33,089 bases of DNA from a virus (IMGVR_UViG_3300042154_000908:1-33089); one strand, 5' to 3'; counted from the first letter of the stretch, positions 8,447 to 16,553 are shown. Program-made: numbers and translations. The notes: generated from the sequence alone by a model not told the origin.

Positions 8447-10099
8447 ATGAGTACTGTTCAATCTTTAATCGAATCTGCTAACCCATGGCAGTCAGTTCAA
8501 TCTGATGCAAGCAAATTAGCTAGCAAATGGGCAAAATCAGGTCTTTTGGAAGGTCTTGGCGAACAAGACAGAACTACTATGGCTATGTTGTTGGAGAATC
8601 AAGCTAAGCAATTAGTTGTTGAGTCTTCTCAAACTGGTACAGGTGGTACATTCACTCCAGGGACTGGTGAACAATGGGCTGGCGTTGCCTTACCTTTAGT
8701 ACGTAAAGTATTTGGTCAAATCGCTTCTAAAGAGTTCGTTTCTGTACAACCAATGAGCTTACCAGCTGGTTTAGTATTCTTCTTAGATTTCCAATATGGA
8801 ACTAACAAGAATCCTTTCAAAGATGGTAATTCTTTATATGGTGCTACATCTACAAACTTTGGTAACTTCGCTTCTGGTGGTTTATATGGTGCTGGCCGTT
8901 ATGGTTACACAATGAACCAAACATCTTCAGTAGTATCTTTAGCTACAGCTTCAGCTGTAACTTCAGCTTCTTTCGCTGATATCCAAGGTGATGCTAACTT
9001 CTCTGCTTCTCAAGTAGCAGGTGGTATTAAGAAAGTAGTTGTTGCTGTTTCTAACATCCCTAACTACGATACTTTAGGTGTAGGTGCATTTGTTATCTCA
9101 GCTACTAGTAATATTGCTCCTGAGCAAGTTTTACCTCAGTTCACTAAGATCAACGGCAGCAATATCGAATTCTTCGTTACTGCTTCTTCTGGTTTGAATC
9201 CATTCACTTCTCCATTAGCTACAACAGTTTTCTATAATAAGCAAACTGATTTTAACGCTCGTGGTGATTTCGAAGATGGTTCTACATACGCTGTTCCAAA
9301 CGCTCAATCTGCAACTACAATTTCTATTCCAGAAATTAACGTTCAGTTACGTTCTGAGACTATTGCTGCTAAAACTCGTAAGTTAAAAGCACAATGGACT
9401 CCAGAATTTGCACAAGACTTGAACGCTTACCATTCATTAGACGCTGAAGCTGAATTAACTTCTATCTTATCTGAATACATCTCTTTAGAGATTGATTTGG
9501 AAATCTTAGATATGTTAGTTGAAGCAGCTCCAACTGTTGAAGCATGGTCTGCACAGTCTAACAGATTCGTAACTGTTGCTGCTAACGGTGCTATCACTTA
9601 TGTTGATAGTTCAGTTGCTGCTGGTGGATACTACAACACACAAGGTGGTTGGTTCCAAACTTTAGGAACTAAAATGCAAAAGATCTCTAACACAATCCAC
9701 CAAAGAACATTACGTGGTGGTGCTAACTTCTTAGTTACTTCTCCTTCAGTAGCTACTGTTTTAGAATCAATCCCAGGATTCGCAGCTGATACAGATGGTG
9801 CAGCAGATACTATGAAGTATGCGTTTGGAGTACAAAAAGTAGGTCAATTAAATAGCCGTTACAAAGTTTATAAGAATCCTTATATGACTGAAAACGTTAT
9901 CTTAATGGGCTTCCGTGGTAACCAATTCTTAGAATCAGGTGCCGTTTACGCTCCATACATTCCATTGATCATGACTCCATTAGTGTACGATCCAAATACC
10001 TTCACTCCACGTAAAGGTATCATGACTCGTTACGCTAAGAAGATGGTTCGTCCTGAATTCTATGGTAAGATCTATGTATTAGACTTAAACACTATCTAG
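8447..10099 (+). CDS. 23: Major capsid protein precursor (gp23-like)
   Basis: The main shell protein (HK97 fold in this family). At 550 residues it is close to T4 gp23 (521). The N-terminal 59 residues look like the delta propeptide (ANPWQSVQSDASKLASKWAK, then MAMLLENQAKQLVVES). The likely gp21 cut is after E59 in LVVE-SSQTG, just before the conserved start of the mature protein (FTPGTGEQWAGVALPLVRKVFGQ). The family core AQWTPEFAQDLNAYHSLDAEAELTSILSEYISLEID at about 315-350 and the C-terminal PRKGIMTRYAKKMVRPEFYGKI are both clear. The gene is followed by the strongest terminator in the window, which fits high expression. Confidence 0.97.
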   Translation: MSTVQSLIESANPWQSVQSDASKLASKWAKSGLLEGLGEQDRTTMAMLLENQAKQLVVESSQTGTGGTFTPGTGEQWAGVALPLVRKVFGQIASKEFVSVQPMSLPAGLVFFLDFQYGTNKNPFKDGNSLYGATSTNFGNFASGGLYGAGRYGYTMNQTSSVVSLATASAVTSASFADIQGDANFSASQVAGGIKKVVVAVSNIPNYDTLGVGAFVISATSNIAPEQVLPQFTKINGSNIEFFVTASSGLNPFTSPLATTVFYNKQTDFNARGDFEDGSTYAVPNAQSATTISIPEINVQLRSETIAAKTRKLKAQWTPEFAQDLNAYHSLDAEAELTSILSEYISLEIDLEILDMLVEAAPTVEAWSAQSNRFVTVAANGAITYVDSSVAAGGYYNTQGGWFQTLGTKMQKISNTIHQRTLRGGANFLVTSPSVATVLESIPGFAADTDGAADTMKYAFGVQKVGQLNSRYKVYKNPYMTENVILMGFRGNQFLESGAVYAPYIPLIMTPLVYDPNTFTPRKGIMTRYAKKMVRPEFYGKIYVLDLNTI

Positions 10100-10125
10100 T
10101 ATTTAACCGTCTAGTTTAGATACCT

Positions 10126-10158
10126 GAGACCCGAGCCTGTAAGCTCGGGTCTCTTTTT
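10126..10158 (+). terminator. Intrinsic terminator after the capsid gene
   Basis: A perfect 11-bp stem, GAGACCCGAGC (10126-10136) with GCTCGGGTCTC (10143-10153), closes a 6-base loop and is followed by TTTTT. It is the most GC-rich element nearby. An ATATTTAT motif begins 3 bases after the T-run. Confidence 0.95.
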
Positions 10159-10161
10159 GTC

Positions 10162-10169
10162 ATATTTAT
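10162..10169 (+). promoter_or_regulatory. ATATTTAT motif directly after terminator
   Basis: Exact octamer (TCATATTTATAT) 3 bases after the capsid terminator and 5 bases before the ATG at 10175. A terminator immediately followed by this motif is the best positional argument that it is a promoter. Confidence 0.58.
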
Positions 10170-10174
10170 ATTAT

Positions 10175-10438
10175 ATGAGTTTGATTGTAGATGAAATGCC
10201 ATGGCCGTTGTTTAAACAACAACCGCATATTAATAAATTACCGTTACAAGAACAGGTGAAGCGTTATAATGCTTATCTTGATCAACTAAGTAATTTACAC
10301 TACCAAAACTGGTATAATTCCCAACCTAAAGGACCAGCTCCAAAACGTATAATAACTAGTGGGTTTCTTCAACAAGAGGACTTATATTATATACTACAAG
10401 AAGATGGATCTAAAATTTACATAACTATAGAAGAATAA
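10175..10438 (+). CDS. Unknown small protein, 87 residues
   Basis: Begins MSLIVDEMPWPLFKQQPHINK and ends in a short beta-like segment (ITSGFLQQEDLYYILQEDGSK, IYITIEE). It is soluble, with no recognised domain. I chose the ATG at 10175 rather than the in-frame TTG at 10157, because the TTG start would place coding sequence across the terminator's T-run and the whole ATATTTAT motif. The next gene follows after 4 bases. Confidence 0.75.
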   Translation: MSLIVDEMPWPLFKQQPHINKLPLQEQVKRYNAYLDQLSNLHYQNWYNSQPKGPAPKRIITSGFLQQEDLYYILQEDGSKIYITIEE

Positions 10439-10442
10439 CAAT

Positions 10443-11081
10443 ATGCCAGATTTACCAATATCCGGACTACCATCCCTAGTCACTCCAACCTCAACAGATG
10501 TATTTGCTATTGTTAATGGTGGCATAACTAAAAAAACAACTGTACAAGCAGTTGGTAATACTGTATTTAACCAAATATCAAATTCAGTTATATTACCTAG
10601 TCAAACTGGATCTTTTGGTGTGACTAATTATTATGGTTCATTTTTACATACAGCTTCAATGCTTAACCCAGCACCAGGAACTGCTAATACAATGTCTTTA
10701 AGTACAACAGATATTTCTCAAGGTGTTATTATTTCTGGTTCTATTAATGATAAAATTAAGTTTACTAATGCAGGAATTTATGATATTCAATTTTCAGCTC
10801 AATTAGACAAAACATCAGCTGGATCTGATTTTATTATTTATATTTGGATAAAACAAAATAACAGTGATGTTCCTATTAGTAATACAGCTGTGACTGTATT
10901 AGGAGGTAGTAATGCTAAAACTGTAGCTGCTTGGAACTGGTTTGTTAATGTTAATGCTAATGATTTTATTCAATTAATGTGGGCATCTGCTGCTTCTGAT
11001 GCTCGAATACAATATAATGCCTCACCTACTTATGGGCCAGCCGTACCGTCATTAATAGTGACAGCTAATAGAGTAGGTTAA
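10443..11081 (+). CDS. Structural protein with probable C1q/TNF-like beta-sandwich
   Basis: A 212-residue protein with two parts. Residues 1-38 carry a common phage virion N-terminal pattern (ISGLPSLVTPTSTDVFAIVNGGITKKTTV), seen from memory at the start of many fibre or decoration proteins. Residues 80-210 look like a C1q/TNF-type jelly roll: IKFTNAGIYDIQFSAQLDK, then FIIYIWIKQNNSDV, then the W-rich WNWFVNVNANDFIQLMW, ending VPSLIVTANRVG. Such folds usually form trimers on the virion surface. It may be a head decoration or a short fibre; the position next to the capsid gene slightly favours the head. The stop overlaps the next ATATTTAT motif by one base. Confidence 0.72.
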   Translation: MPDLPISGLPSLVTPTSTDVFAIVNGGITKKTTVQAVGNTVFNQISNSVILPSQTGSFGVTNYYGSFLHTASMLNPAPGTANTMSLSTTDISQGVIISGSINDKIKFTNAGIYDIQFSAQLDKTSAGSDFIIYIWIKQNNSDVPISNTAVTVLGGSNAKTVAAWNWFVNVNANDFIQLMWASAASDARIQYNASPTYGPAVPSLIVTANRVG

Positions 11082-11088
11082 TATTTAT
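11081..11088 (+). promoter_or_regulatory. ATATTTAT motif, putative late promoter of small membrane protein
   Basis: Exact octamer starting on the last base of the upstream stop codon, 55 bases before the ATG at 11144. Confidence 0.5.
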
Positions 11089-11143
11089 CCATGGTACCAA
11101 CTAATGCGCGTTTTGCATTTTTTCACTCAAAACCCATTAAAAC

Positions 11144-11251
11144 ATGGAGCAATTAGCATTCATTCTACATTGGCATTTTTTGTTAGGTGTAGTAGTTGGT
11201 GTAGTGGTAGGCCCACACATCAAAAATTTAGTTTCTAAGTTTAAAAAATAA
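11144..11251 (+). CDS. Small single-pass membrane protein, 35 residues
   Basis: A short frame, MEQLAFILHWHFLLGVVVGV at its start, giving one membrane helix (about residues 4-23) with a Gly/Val zipper-like pattern (GVVVGVVVG), then a basic tail ending NLVSKFKK. The short acidic N-terminus and basic C-terminus suggest the C-terminus is cytoplasmic. It is bracketed by an ATATTTAT motif and a strong terminator, so it appears to be its own transcription unit. That makes coding likely despite the length. It could be a small holin-like or envelope-associated protein, but nothing identifies which. Confidence 0.7.
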   Translation: MEQLAFILHWHFLLGVVVGVVVGPHIKNLVSKFKK

Positions 11252-11256
11252 ACTAA

Positions 11257-11283
11257 AAGCCCTACAGAAATGTAGGGTTTTTT
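11257..11283 (+). terminator. Intrinsic terminator with GAAA tetraloop
   Basis: CCCTACA (11260-11266) pairs perfectly with TGTAGGG (11271-11277) around a GAAA loop, flanked by an A-run before and TTTTTT after (11278-11283). It ends the 35-residue gene's unit, and an ATATTTAT motif follows after 4 bases. Confidence 0.95.
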
Positions 11284-11287
11284 ATTC

Positions 11288-11295
11288 ATATTTAT
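11288..11295 (+). promoter_or_regulatory. ATATTTAT motif, putative late promoter of phoH
   Basis: Exact octamer (TCATATTTATAT) 4 bases after a terminator T-run and 19 bases before the phoH ATG. Together with the motif at 10162 this is the second terminator-motif pair. Confidence 0.58.
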
Positions 11296-11314
11296 ATCGA
11301 ACAAATCGTTATAC

Positions 11315-11983
11315 ATGAGAGAACCTAATCGCGAGAGAAAAAGTGAAATCAAGTCAATTAATGTTTTGCAGTTAAATGAAGAGCAGAAAGAAGCAAAACG
11401 TTTAATAGTAGAAAATCAAGTTGTTATAGTGACAGGTAGAGCAGGAAGTGGTAAATCATTAGTATGTGCTCAAGCCGCGTTAGATTTTCTTAAGAAAAAA
11501 CAAATCAATTGCATTTACAATACTAGAGCAGCCATTGAGGTTGGTAGAAGCTTAGGTTTCTTACCTGGTGCTTTAAATGAAAAATTTGACCCATACATGG
11601 AGGCATTAGTTGAAAACTTAACTAAATGCTGCGCTGATAAAAACGAAGTACCCAAATTACTTCAAGACGAGAAAATCAAAGCAATACCAGTACAATTTAT
11701 TCGTGGTAAAACAGTTGATGATATATTAATTGTTGAGGAAGCACAAAACCTAACTAAGGGTGAAATGCTAGCCATACTAACACGTTTAGGTAAAAATGGT
11801 AAGATTGTAATCAATGGAGACAATGAGCAAACCGACATTAAAACGTCGACAGGTGAGATGAACGGACTATCGTATGCTATTGAATTATCCAAGAAAATTG
11901 ACGAGATTAAGTGGATTAAACTCAAGGAAAATCACCGCTCTGACCTAGTAGGTAAGATACTAGAATATGAATATGGGAAATAA
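11315..11983 (+). CDS. phoH: PhoH-family P-loop ATPase
   Basis: Residues 20-222 match the PhoH ATPase core, related to superfamily 1 helicases. Walker A is GRAGSGKS (41-48), followed by the typical YNTRAAIEVGRSLGFLPG segment (68-85). Walker B is DDILIVEEAQN (135-145). Then come sensor-like IVINGDNEQTDI (164-175) and the C-terminal motif ENHRSDLVGKIL. The 222 residues are a bare ATPase core, without the N-terminal PIN or KH domains of some bacterial homologues. phoH is a common gene of marine T4-like phages, and its role there is unsettled (RNA metabolism or phosphate stress have been proposed). It stands alone between a terminator and the neck operon. Confidence 0.95.
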   Translation: MREPNRERKSEIKSINVLQLNEEQKEAKRLIVENQVVIVTGRAGSGKSLVCAQAALDFLKKKQINCIYNTRAAIEVGRSLGFLPGALNEKFDPYMEALVENLTKCCADKNEVPKLLQDEKIKAIPVQFIRGKTVDDILIVEEAQNLTKGEMLAILTRLGKNGKIVINGDNEQTDIKTSTGEMNGLSYAIELSKKIDEIKWIKLKENHRSDLVGKILEYEYGK

Positions 11984-11992
11984 CTAATAAGT

Positions 11993-12000
11993 ATATTTAT
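11993..12000 (+). promoter_or_regulatory. ATATTTAT motif, putative late promoter of neck operon
   Basis: Exact octamer (GTATATTTATAT) 9 bases after the phoH stop and 17 bases before the gp13-like ATG. Confidence 0.5.
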
Positions 12001-12017
12001 ATTGGAAATAACTAACT

Positions 12018-13178
12018 ATGGCCAATATAGCAATTTGGGACGGTTCATCAACATTTAATAGCGGCTCAACACCATTCGGATTTTACGATACAGATCCTGC
12101 ATTCGCTGCGGACGCTGACAAAGTATCAAAATTTTGTGCAGCTCGTTTGGGTTACCCATTAATGGATGTTGAATTACAATCTGGCTCATTCTACGCTTGC
12201 TTCGAAGAAGCAGTAACAACATACGGTAACGAGGTTTACTTGTTCAAAATACGTGATAACTTTTTATCACTTGAAGCTACACCTACTGGATCAGCATTAA
12301 ACAATACTGTAATTTCACCTAATCTTGGTAACATGATTAGAATTGCTGAAGATTATGGTACTGAAGCAGGTGTTGGTGGATTTGTAGATTACCATACTGG
12401 ATCTCTTGACTTAGAAAATGGAAAACAAATATATGACCTAGATGTATGGGCTCAACAATCAGCATCATTACAACCAGGCGATACAATAGAAGTTAAAGAA
12501 GTATTTTACCAAGCACCACCTGCTATTGTAAGATATTTTGACCCATATGCTGGTACAGGTACAGGTGTGCAATCATTATTAGATACATTTGGGTTTGGTT
12601 CTTATTCCCCAGGTATTAACTTTATGATGATGCCTATATATTGGGATATTCAAAAAATACAAGCAATTGAATTGAATGATCAGGTTAGAAAGAGTGCTTT
12701 CTCATTTAACATTGTTAATAATAAATTAGAAGTATTCCCTGTACCTACAGATAGACCAGGAAAAATGATCTTTAAATATATTTCTCGTATGGAACGAGGA
12801 GCACCTGCTAAAGCGCCTTATAGTGGTTCTAATATGGTTACTAATATAAGTAATGTTCCATTTAATAATCCTACTTATCAGCAAATTAACGCTCCAGGTA
12901 GACAATGGATCTTCTTATATACATTAGCATTAGCTAAAGAATTATTAGGATATATTAGAGGTAAGTACACTACAGTTCCTATTCCTGGCGCTGAAACTAC
13001 TTTAAACCAATCTGATTTGTTAACAGATGCTAGAACAGAAAAAATAGCATTGTTAGAGAAATTAAGAGGTGATTTAGATGAAGCGACAAGACAAAAACAA
13101 CTTGAACGTAGACAAGCCGAAAATGTTGCTATGAAGTCTACTTTTGAAAATGTTCCTTTACCAATCTTTATAGGTTAA
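12018..13178 (+). CDS. 13: Neck protein (gp13-like head completion)
   Basis: A 386-residue protein that starts the gp13-14-15 order. Residues 25-75 (ADADKVSKFCAARLGYPLMD, FYACFEEAVTTYGNEV) look like a helical connector core. Residues 170-260 hold the segments I associate with gp13-type necks of marine T4-like phages: INFMMMPIYWDIQKIQAIEL, RKSAFSFNIVNNKLEVFPVP and FKYISRME. A long helix with charged heptads lies at 335-370. T4 gp13 is 309 residues. It should sit below the portal ring and seal the filled head with gp14. The next gene starts 2 bases after the stop, supporting one neck complex. The family call rests partly on gene order. Confidence 0.8.
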   Translation: MANIAIWDGSSTFNSGSTPFGFYDTDPAFAADADKVSKFCAARLGYPLMDVELQSGSFYACFEEAVTTYGNEVYLFKIRDNFLSLEATPTGSALNNTVISPNLGNMIRIAEDYGTEAGVGGFVDYHTGSLDLENGKQIYDLDVWAQQSASLQPGDTIEVKEVFYQAPPAIVRYFDPYAGTGTGVQSLLDTFGFGSYSPGINFMMMPIYWDIQKIQAIELNDQVRKSAFSFNIVNNKLEVFPVPTDRPGKMIFKYISRMERGAPAKAPYSGSNMVTNISNVPFNNPTYQQINAPGRQWIFLYTLALAKELLGYIRGKYTTVPIPGAETTLNQSDLLTDARTEKIALLEKLRGDLDEATRQKQLERRQAENVAMKSTFENVPLPIFIG

Positions 13179-13180
13179 TT

Positions 13181-13672
13181 ATGGCAATGTTTGGAAGGTC
13201 GAGAGACATAAATCTATTCTTATCTGTAAATAATGAGTTACTACATGACGTAATATCTCAAGAGATAGGTTATTATAAGATAATTTTAAATGATGTACCT
13301 GCTAATTTATATGGTGAGTCAACTGAAAAAATGTATCTAGGTCCAGTACTAATGTCTTGTCTTATTGAAAGAGGAGACTTTAATTCATCATCAGATGATT
13401 TTGGTCAAGATATAGATCGAGCAGTAAAGTATCGTTTTTTAAAAAATGATTTAATAAACGCAAACGTTGTACCTGAAATAGGTGATGTTATAATGTATAA
13501 TGAGTTGTATTATGAAGTAGATGAAGTAAACCAAAACCAACTTATTCTAGGTAAAGATAATGATTATGCTTACTCAGAAGGATTAGAAAATTTTGGTTCT
13601 AGTTGGTCTATTATTTGCTCTACCCATTACACACGTGCAGAAAAATTAGGTATAACTAAACAAAGAATTTAA
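13181..13672 (+). CDS. 14: Neck protein (gp14-like head completion)
   Basis: A 163-residue protein with the recognisable gp14 pattern: a short N-terminus, FLSVNNELLHDVISQEIGYY (13-32), NLYGESTEKMYLGPVL (42-57), and a C-terminal half with IGDVIMYNELYYEVDEVNQN. T4 gp14 is 256 residues, so this is a shorter version like those of other marine T4-like phages. It forms the lower ring of the neck to which the tail attaches. It is packed between gp13-like (2-base gap) and gp15-like (ATG overlaps its stop by one base, TAATG), so the three are almost surely co-translated. Confidence 0.87.
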   Translation: MAMFGRSRDINLFLSVNNELLHDVISQEIGYYKIILNDVPANLYGESTEKMYLGPVLMSCLIERGDFNSSSDDFGQDIDRAVKYRFLKNDLINANVVPEIGDVIMYNELYYEVDEVNQNQLILGKDNDYAYSEGLENFGSSWSIICSTHYTRAEKLGITKQRI

Positions 13673-14904
13673 TGTCTAACTATAAACCACGCCCACAGAA
13701 TAGAAGAGAATTTCTCGATACTTTGGTTATGCCCTATGATCAAAACATAGGTAATCCTAACCAAATTGAGAGTGAACCTCTTGTACCTGGCGCTCCTGAA
13801 ATTAATAGAGCATTACAAATGTCTCATAAAAATGAAGACACTAAAAAGTTTTCTATTAGTTTAGAGGATAATGATGAGACTATTAAATATTATTTTGATA
13901 ATGTTATTAAGCCAACTGTTTATAACAATGGCTCTCAAATACATGTACCTGTAATTTATGGCTCACCTGAACGTTGGAAATCAGTTCAAGCAGATGGTTA
14001 TTACAGAGACAAAGACGGAAAAGGAATGGTACCTCTTATCATGTATAAGAGAAATACTATTGAGAAGAATAGAGAACTAGGAAACAAATTAGACGGTAAT
14101 ATTGTTCATAACGTTCAATTGTTTGAAAAGAGATATACTAAAAGAAACATATATGATAATTTTAGTGTGTTGAGAGGACAATTACCTGAAAAAGAATTTG
14201 TAGTAGGTGTAATACCTGACTACGTTACTATCACCTACAACTGTGTTGTATTCACAGATTTTGTAGAACAAATGAATAAGATAGTTGAAGCAATTGAATT
14301 TGCTTCTGACTCATATTGGGGTGATCCTAATAAATTTAATTTTAGAGCTAGAATTAACTCATTCAATACAGTAACTGAAGTTGTTAATGATAATGATAGG
14401 GCAGTTAAAACTAATTTTGATATTATTTTAAGTGGTTACTTAGTACCTGACACTATAAACAGATACAAAGCAAACTCAGACTTAGCTTATAGTGTTACTA
14501 AAGTAATTATTAACGGTGAAACTGTATTAAGTGGACTAGGAAGTTCCGCACCACCAACAGTAAACATTACTTCAGGTGGAGCTACAAATGTACTTATTAC
14601 TCAAACATCAGGTGTGGATCAATCAACTATAGATTACTTGAATACTAATATTCAACATGATGCTGATATAATAACAACCAATACAGCCGTATTTACAGGT
14701 AGAAGTTTTGCTCCGGCCCCACCAAGTTTACCAACTACATCAGCTACTAACTTTACAGTATTTGTAAACGGTCAATTTGCTCCTGCTGGTTCAGTAACAA
14801 GTATAACTGATGGTCCTGTAACAGTAACATTTAACACTACAATATTAGGATACACATTGAAATCAACAGATATTATAACATTAATAGGTAAATTCTCGTC
14901 ATAA
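13672..14904 (+). CDS. 15: Tail terminator / sheath stabiliser (gp15-like) with C-terminal extension
   Basis: Residues 60-265 resemble T4 gp15: HVPVIYGSPERWKSVQADGY (91-110) followed by VPLIMYKRNTIEKNRELGN, then VIPDYVTITYNCVVFTDFVE (180-199) with MNKIVEAIEF, and a closing TNFDIILSGYLVPD. gp15 caps the finished tail tube and sheath and docks onto the neck. T4 gp15 is 272 residues; this one is 410. The additional 140 residues are Ser/Thr/Asn-rich with a Pro linker (APAPPSLPTT, about 347-356) and a small beta domain (FTVFVNGQFAPAG to the end). Start and stop overlap both neighbours by one base. Confidence 0.8.
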   Translation: MSNYKPRPQNRREFLDTLVMPYDQNIGNPNQIESEPLVPGAPEINRALQMSHKNEDTKKFSISLEDNDETIKYYFDNVIKPTVYNNGSQIHVPVIYGSPERWKSVQADGYYRDKDGKGMVPLIMYKRNTIEKNRELGNKLDGNIVHNVQLFEKRYTKRNIYDNFSVLRGQLPEKEFVVGVIPDYVTITYNCVVFTDFVEQMNKIVEAIEFASDSYWGDPNKFNFRARINSFNTVTEVVNDNDRAVKTNFDIILSGYLVPDTINRYKANSDLAYSVTKVIINGETVLSGLGSSAPPTVNITSGGATNVLITQTSGVDQSTIDYLNTNIQHDADIITTNTAVFTGRSFAPAPPSLPTTSATNFTVFVNGQFAPAGSVTSITDGPVTVTFNTTILGYTLKSTDIITLIGKFSS

Positions 14905-15350
14905 TGGCATTAATAAGAAGTGAACAGATAGAGAACCCCGTCCATTTAACGGGTAGTTTTAGTGGTAGTTTTAATGGTATATTTGCCAATGTAACTGCTT
15001 CTGCTCTATCTATTAATTCACCATATGCTATTGTCACATTAGATGGATCAGGTAACGCCACTGGTTCACAAGCATTAACATATAGAAACGATACAGTATC
15101 ATTAACAGGTAGTCTATCCATAACTAATACTAATGGTTCATTTGCATTTGTGCAAAACCAAGGTGTAGTGTTATCAATGGAAAGTACAGTTGATGATTTC
15201 TTCATTATAAAAAATCGCACCTCAAACGAGACATTGTTCAAGATTAATAGTAGTGGTACGATTGTGTTACGAGACCAACTCACAACGCCACAAGCGTATA
15301 GTGGGGGATTGATATATTCCGCATCTAACTTTTATGTTGGTCTAGAATAA
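14904..15350 (+). CDS. Short fibre-like structural protein
   Basis: A 148-residue protein that starts on the last base of the gp15-like stop (TAATG). Its N-terminus HLTGSFSGSFNGIFANVTAS is one copy of the Gly-Ser-Phe repeat that fills the fibre genes downstream. The middle (GSGNATGSQALTYRNDTVSL) and the C-terminus (DDFFIIKNRTSNETLFKINS) have the short beta-strand pattern of phage fibre shafts. There is no chaperone domain. It may be a small fibre connector or a tail-side decoration; its exact place in the virion cannot be read from sequence. Confidence 0.75.
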   Translation: MALIRSEQIENPVHLTGSFSGSFNGIFANVTASALSINSPYAIVTLDGSGNATGSQALTYRNDTVSLTGSLSITNTNGSFAFVQNQGVVLSMESTVDDFFIIKNRTSNETLFKINSSGTIVLRDQLTTPQAYSGGLIYSASNFYVGLE

Positions 15351-15354
15351 TATC

Positions 15355-15362
15355 ATATTTAT
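15355..15362 (+). promoter_or_regulatory. ATATTTAT motif, putative late promoter
   Basis: Exact octamer (TCATATTTATCA) 4 bases after the previous stop and 30 bases before the ATG at 15393. Confidence 0.5.
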
Positions 15363-15392
15363 CATTGCACAACACAAAATTAAAATTAGAAC

Positions 15393-16553
15393 ATGGCAGC
15401 AACATGGAAAAAGGTCGTAGTCTCAGGCTCGGCCGCCCAACTTCAATCACTACAGGTAGATGCTAACGTAAGCGTAACGGGTTCGTTACTAGTTAGTACT
15501 AACCAAATCATAACAAGTGCTCAAGCATCTACTAAATTAACTGGTTCGTTTACTGGTTCATTTACTGGTGATGGTACAGGATTAACAGGTATAGCTTCAT
15601 CTTTAGCCATTTCAGCATCTAATGCTATTGGTGGTGGTGATAGCAATGACGTAATTAATCTTAGAAATGAAGCCTTAGTTATTTCTGGTTCAACTTTAGA
15701 AGGTTTGTATGTTAGTGTTGCAAACAATACAGTAAGCATTGACTTAGCTCAAAGTATTAAAACTGACGCTCAAGTTACATTTGCTGGTGTTACTGGTTCA
15801 TTTAGTGGATCATTAACTGGTGTTGCTACTAATGCTACTTCAGCATCATATGCTTTAACTGCTTCTTCCGCTGTATATTCACTAAGTGCTTCATTTGCAA
15901 CTAGTGCTTCTCGTTCAGAAAGAGCTGGTATTGCAGATACTACAAAAGCATCATTAACTCAAGGTACTGGTATTACTACTTTCACATTTGATGGTTCAAC
16001 AGCTCAAACTGTAGAATTAAAGAATGCAAGTTCATTAACAAACAACATTGTAACTAAATGGGATAGTAGTAATGGACAATTAGTAAATTCAAATATTACA
16101 GATAACGGCAGTGCTGTTTCAATAGGTTCAGGTATTCCAGTTACTGTTAATAGTAATTTAACTGTTACAGGTGACTTAACAGTTGCAGGTACAGCTAGCT
16201 TTAATAATACTCAAAACTTATTAATTGCTGATAGATTCGCGGTGTTTGCTTCTGGTTCTACTTCATTGACTGATGGTGGTATTATTATTGCCTCTTCAAC
16301 TGGAGGTGGTGGTATTTCAGGATCTGCATTCTTTGTAGAATCAGCTACTGCTGGAGCATATGGTCGTTTTGCTGTTGCTTATGATGTTCATGCTTCTGCT
16401 TCATCAGTTGTTGCAGATGAATATATGAACACAACTAAATTTACATCTGCTGATCCATCAGACGCAACTCCACCAACATGGGGTAGTACAACAAATGGTA
16501 TTGGTAATATGTGGGTTAATACATCAACATCAGATATATACATTTGGGCTTAA
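15393..16553 (+). CDS. Tail fibre-like protein without chaperone
   Basis: A 386-residue protein. The N-terminal 25 residues (MAATWKKVVVSGSAAQLQSL) match the start of the 1355-residue fibre at 16899 (MPNWKKVIVSGSDASLNSLN), suggesting a shared attachment segment. Residues 48-68 are a GSFTGSFTGDGTGLTG repeat. Residues 88-133 (NEALVISGSTLEGLYVSVAN to DLAQSIKTDAQVTF) are paralogous to residues 268-313 of the fibre at 21002. Residues 145-175 are Ala/Ser/Tyr repeats. The C-terminus ends GNMWVNTSTSDIYIWA, a common phage fibre ending. It is probably a trimeric fibre or fibre segment. No S74 domain is seen. Confidence 0.8.
   Translation: MAATWKKVVVSGSAAQLQSLQVDANVSVTGSLLVSTNQIITSAQASTKLTGSFTGSFTGDGTGLTGIASSLAISASNAIGGGDSNDVINLRNEALVISGSTLEGLYVSVANNTVSIDLAQSIKTDAQVTFAGVTGSFSGSLTGVATNATSASYALTASSAVYSLSASFATSASRSERAGIADTTKASLTQGTGITTFTFDGSTAQTVELKNASSLTNNIVTKWDSSNGQLVNSNITDNGSAVSIGSGIPVTVNSNLTVTGDLTVAGTASFNNTQNLLIADRFAVFASGSTSLTDGGIIIASSTGGGGISGSAFFVESATAGAYGRFAVAYDVHASASSVVADEYMNTTKFTSADPSDATPPTWGSTTNGIGNMWVNTSTSDIYIWA

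Noticed and set aside
10157-10174. TTG start giving an 18-base longer version of the gene at 10175
   Set aside because: It would begin within the T-run of the capsid terminator and translate through the ATATTTAT motif; the ATG at 10175 is more plausible.
11091-11156. A 21-codon frame starting ATG 2 bases after the ATATTTAT motif at 11081
   Set aside because: It would leave no room for a promoter-driven transcript start, has no recognisable protein character, and overlaps the better 35-residue membrane frame at 11144.
11137-11352. Minus-strand frame of 71 residues across the small membrane gene and terminator
   Set aside because: It crosses a perfect terminator hairpin, runs against all other genes and has no protein-like pattern.
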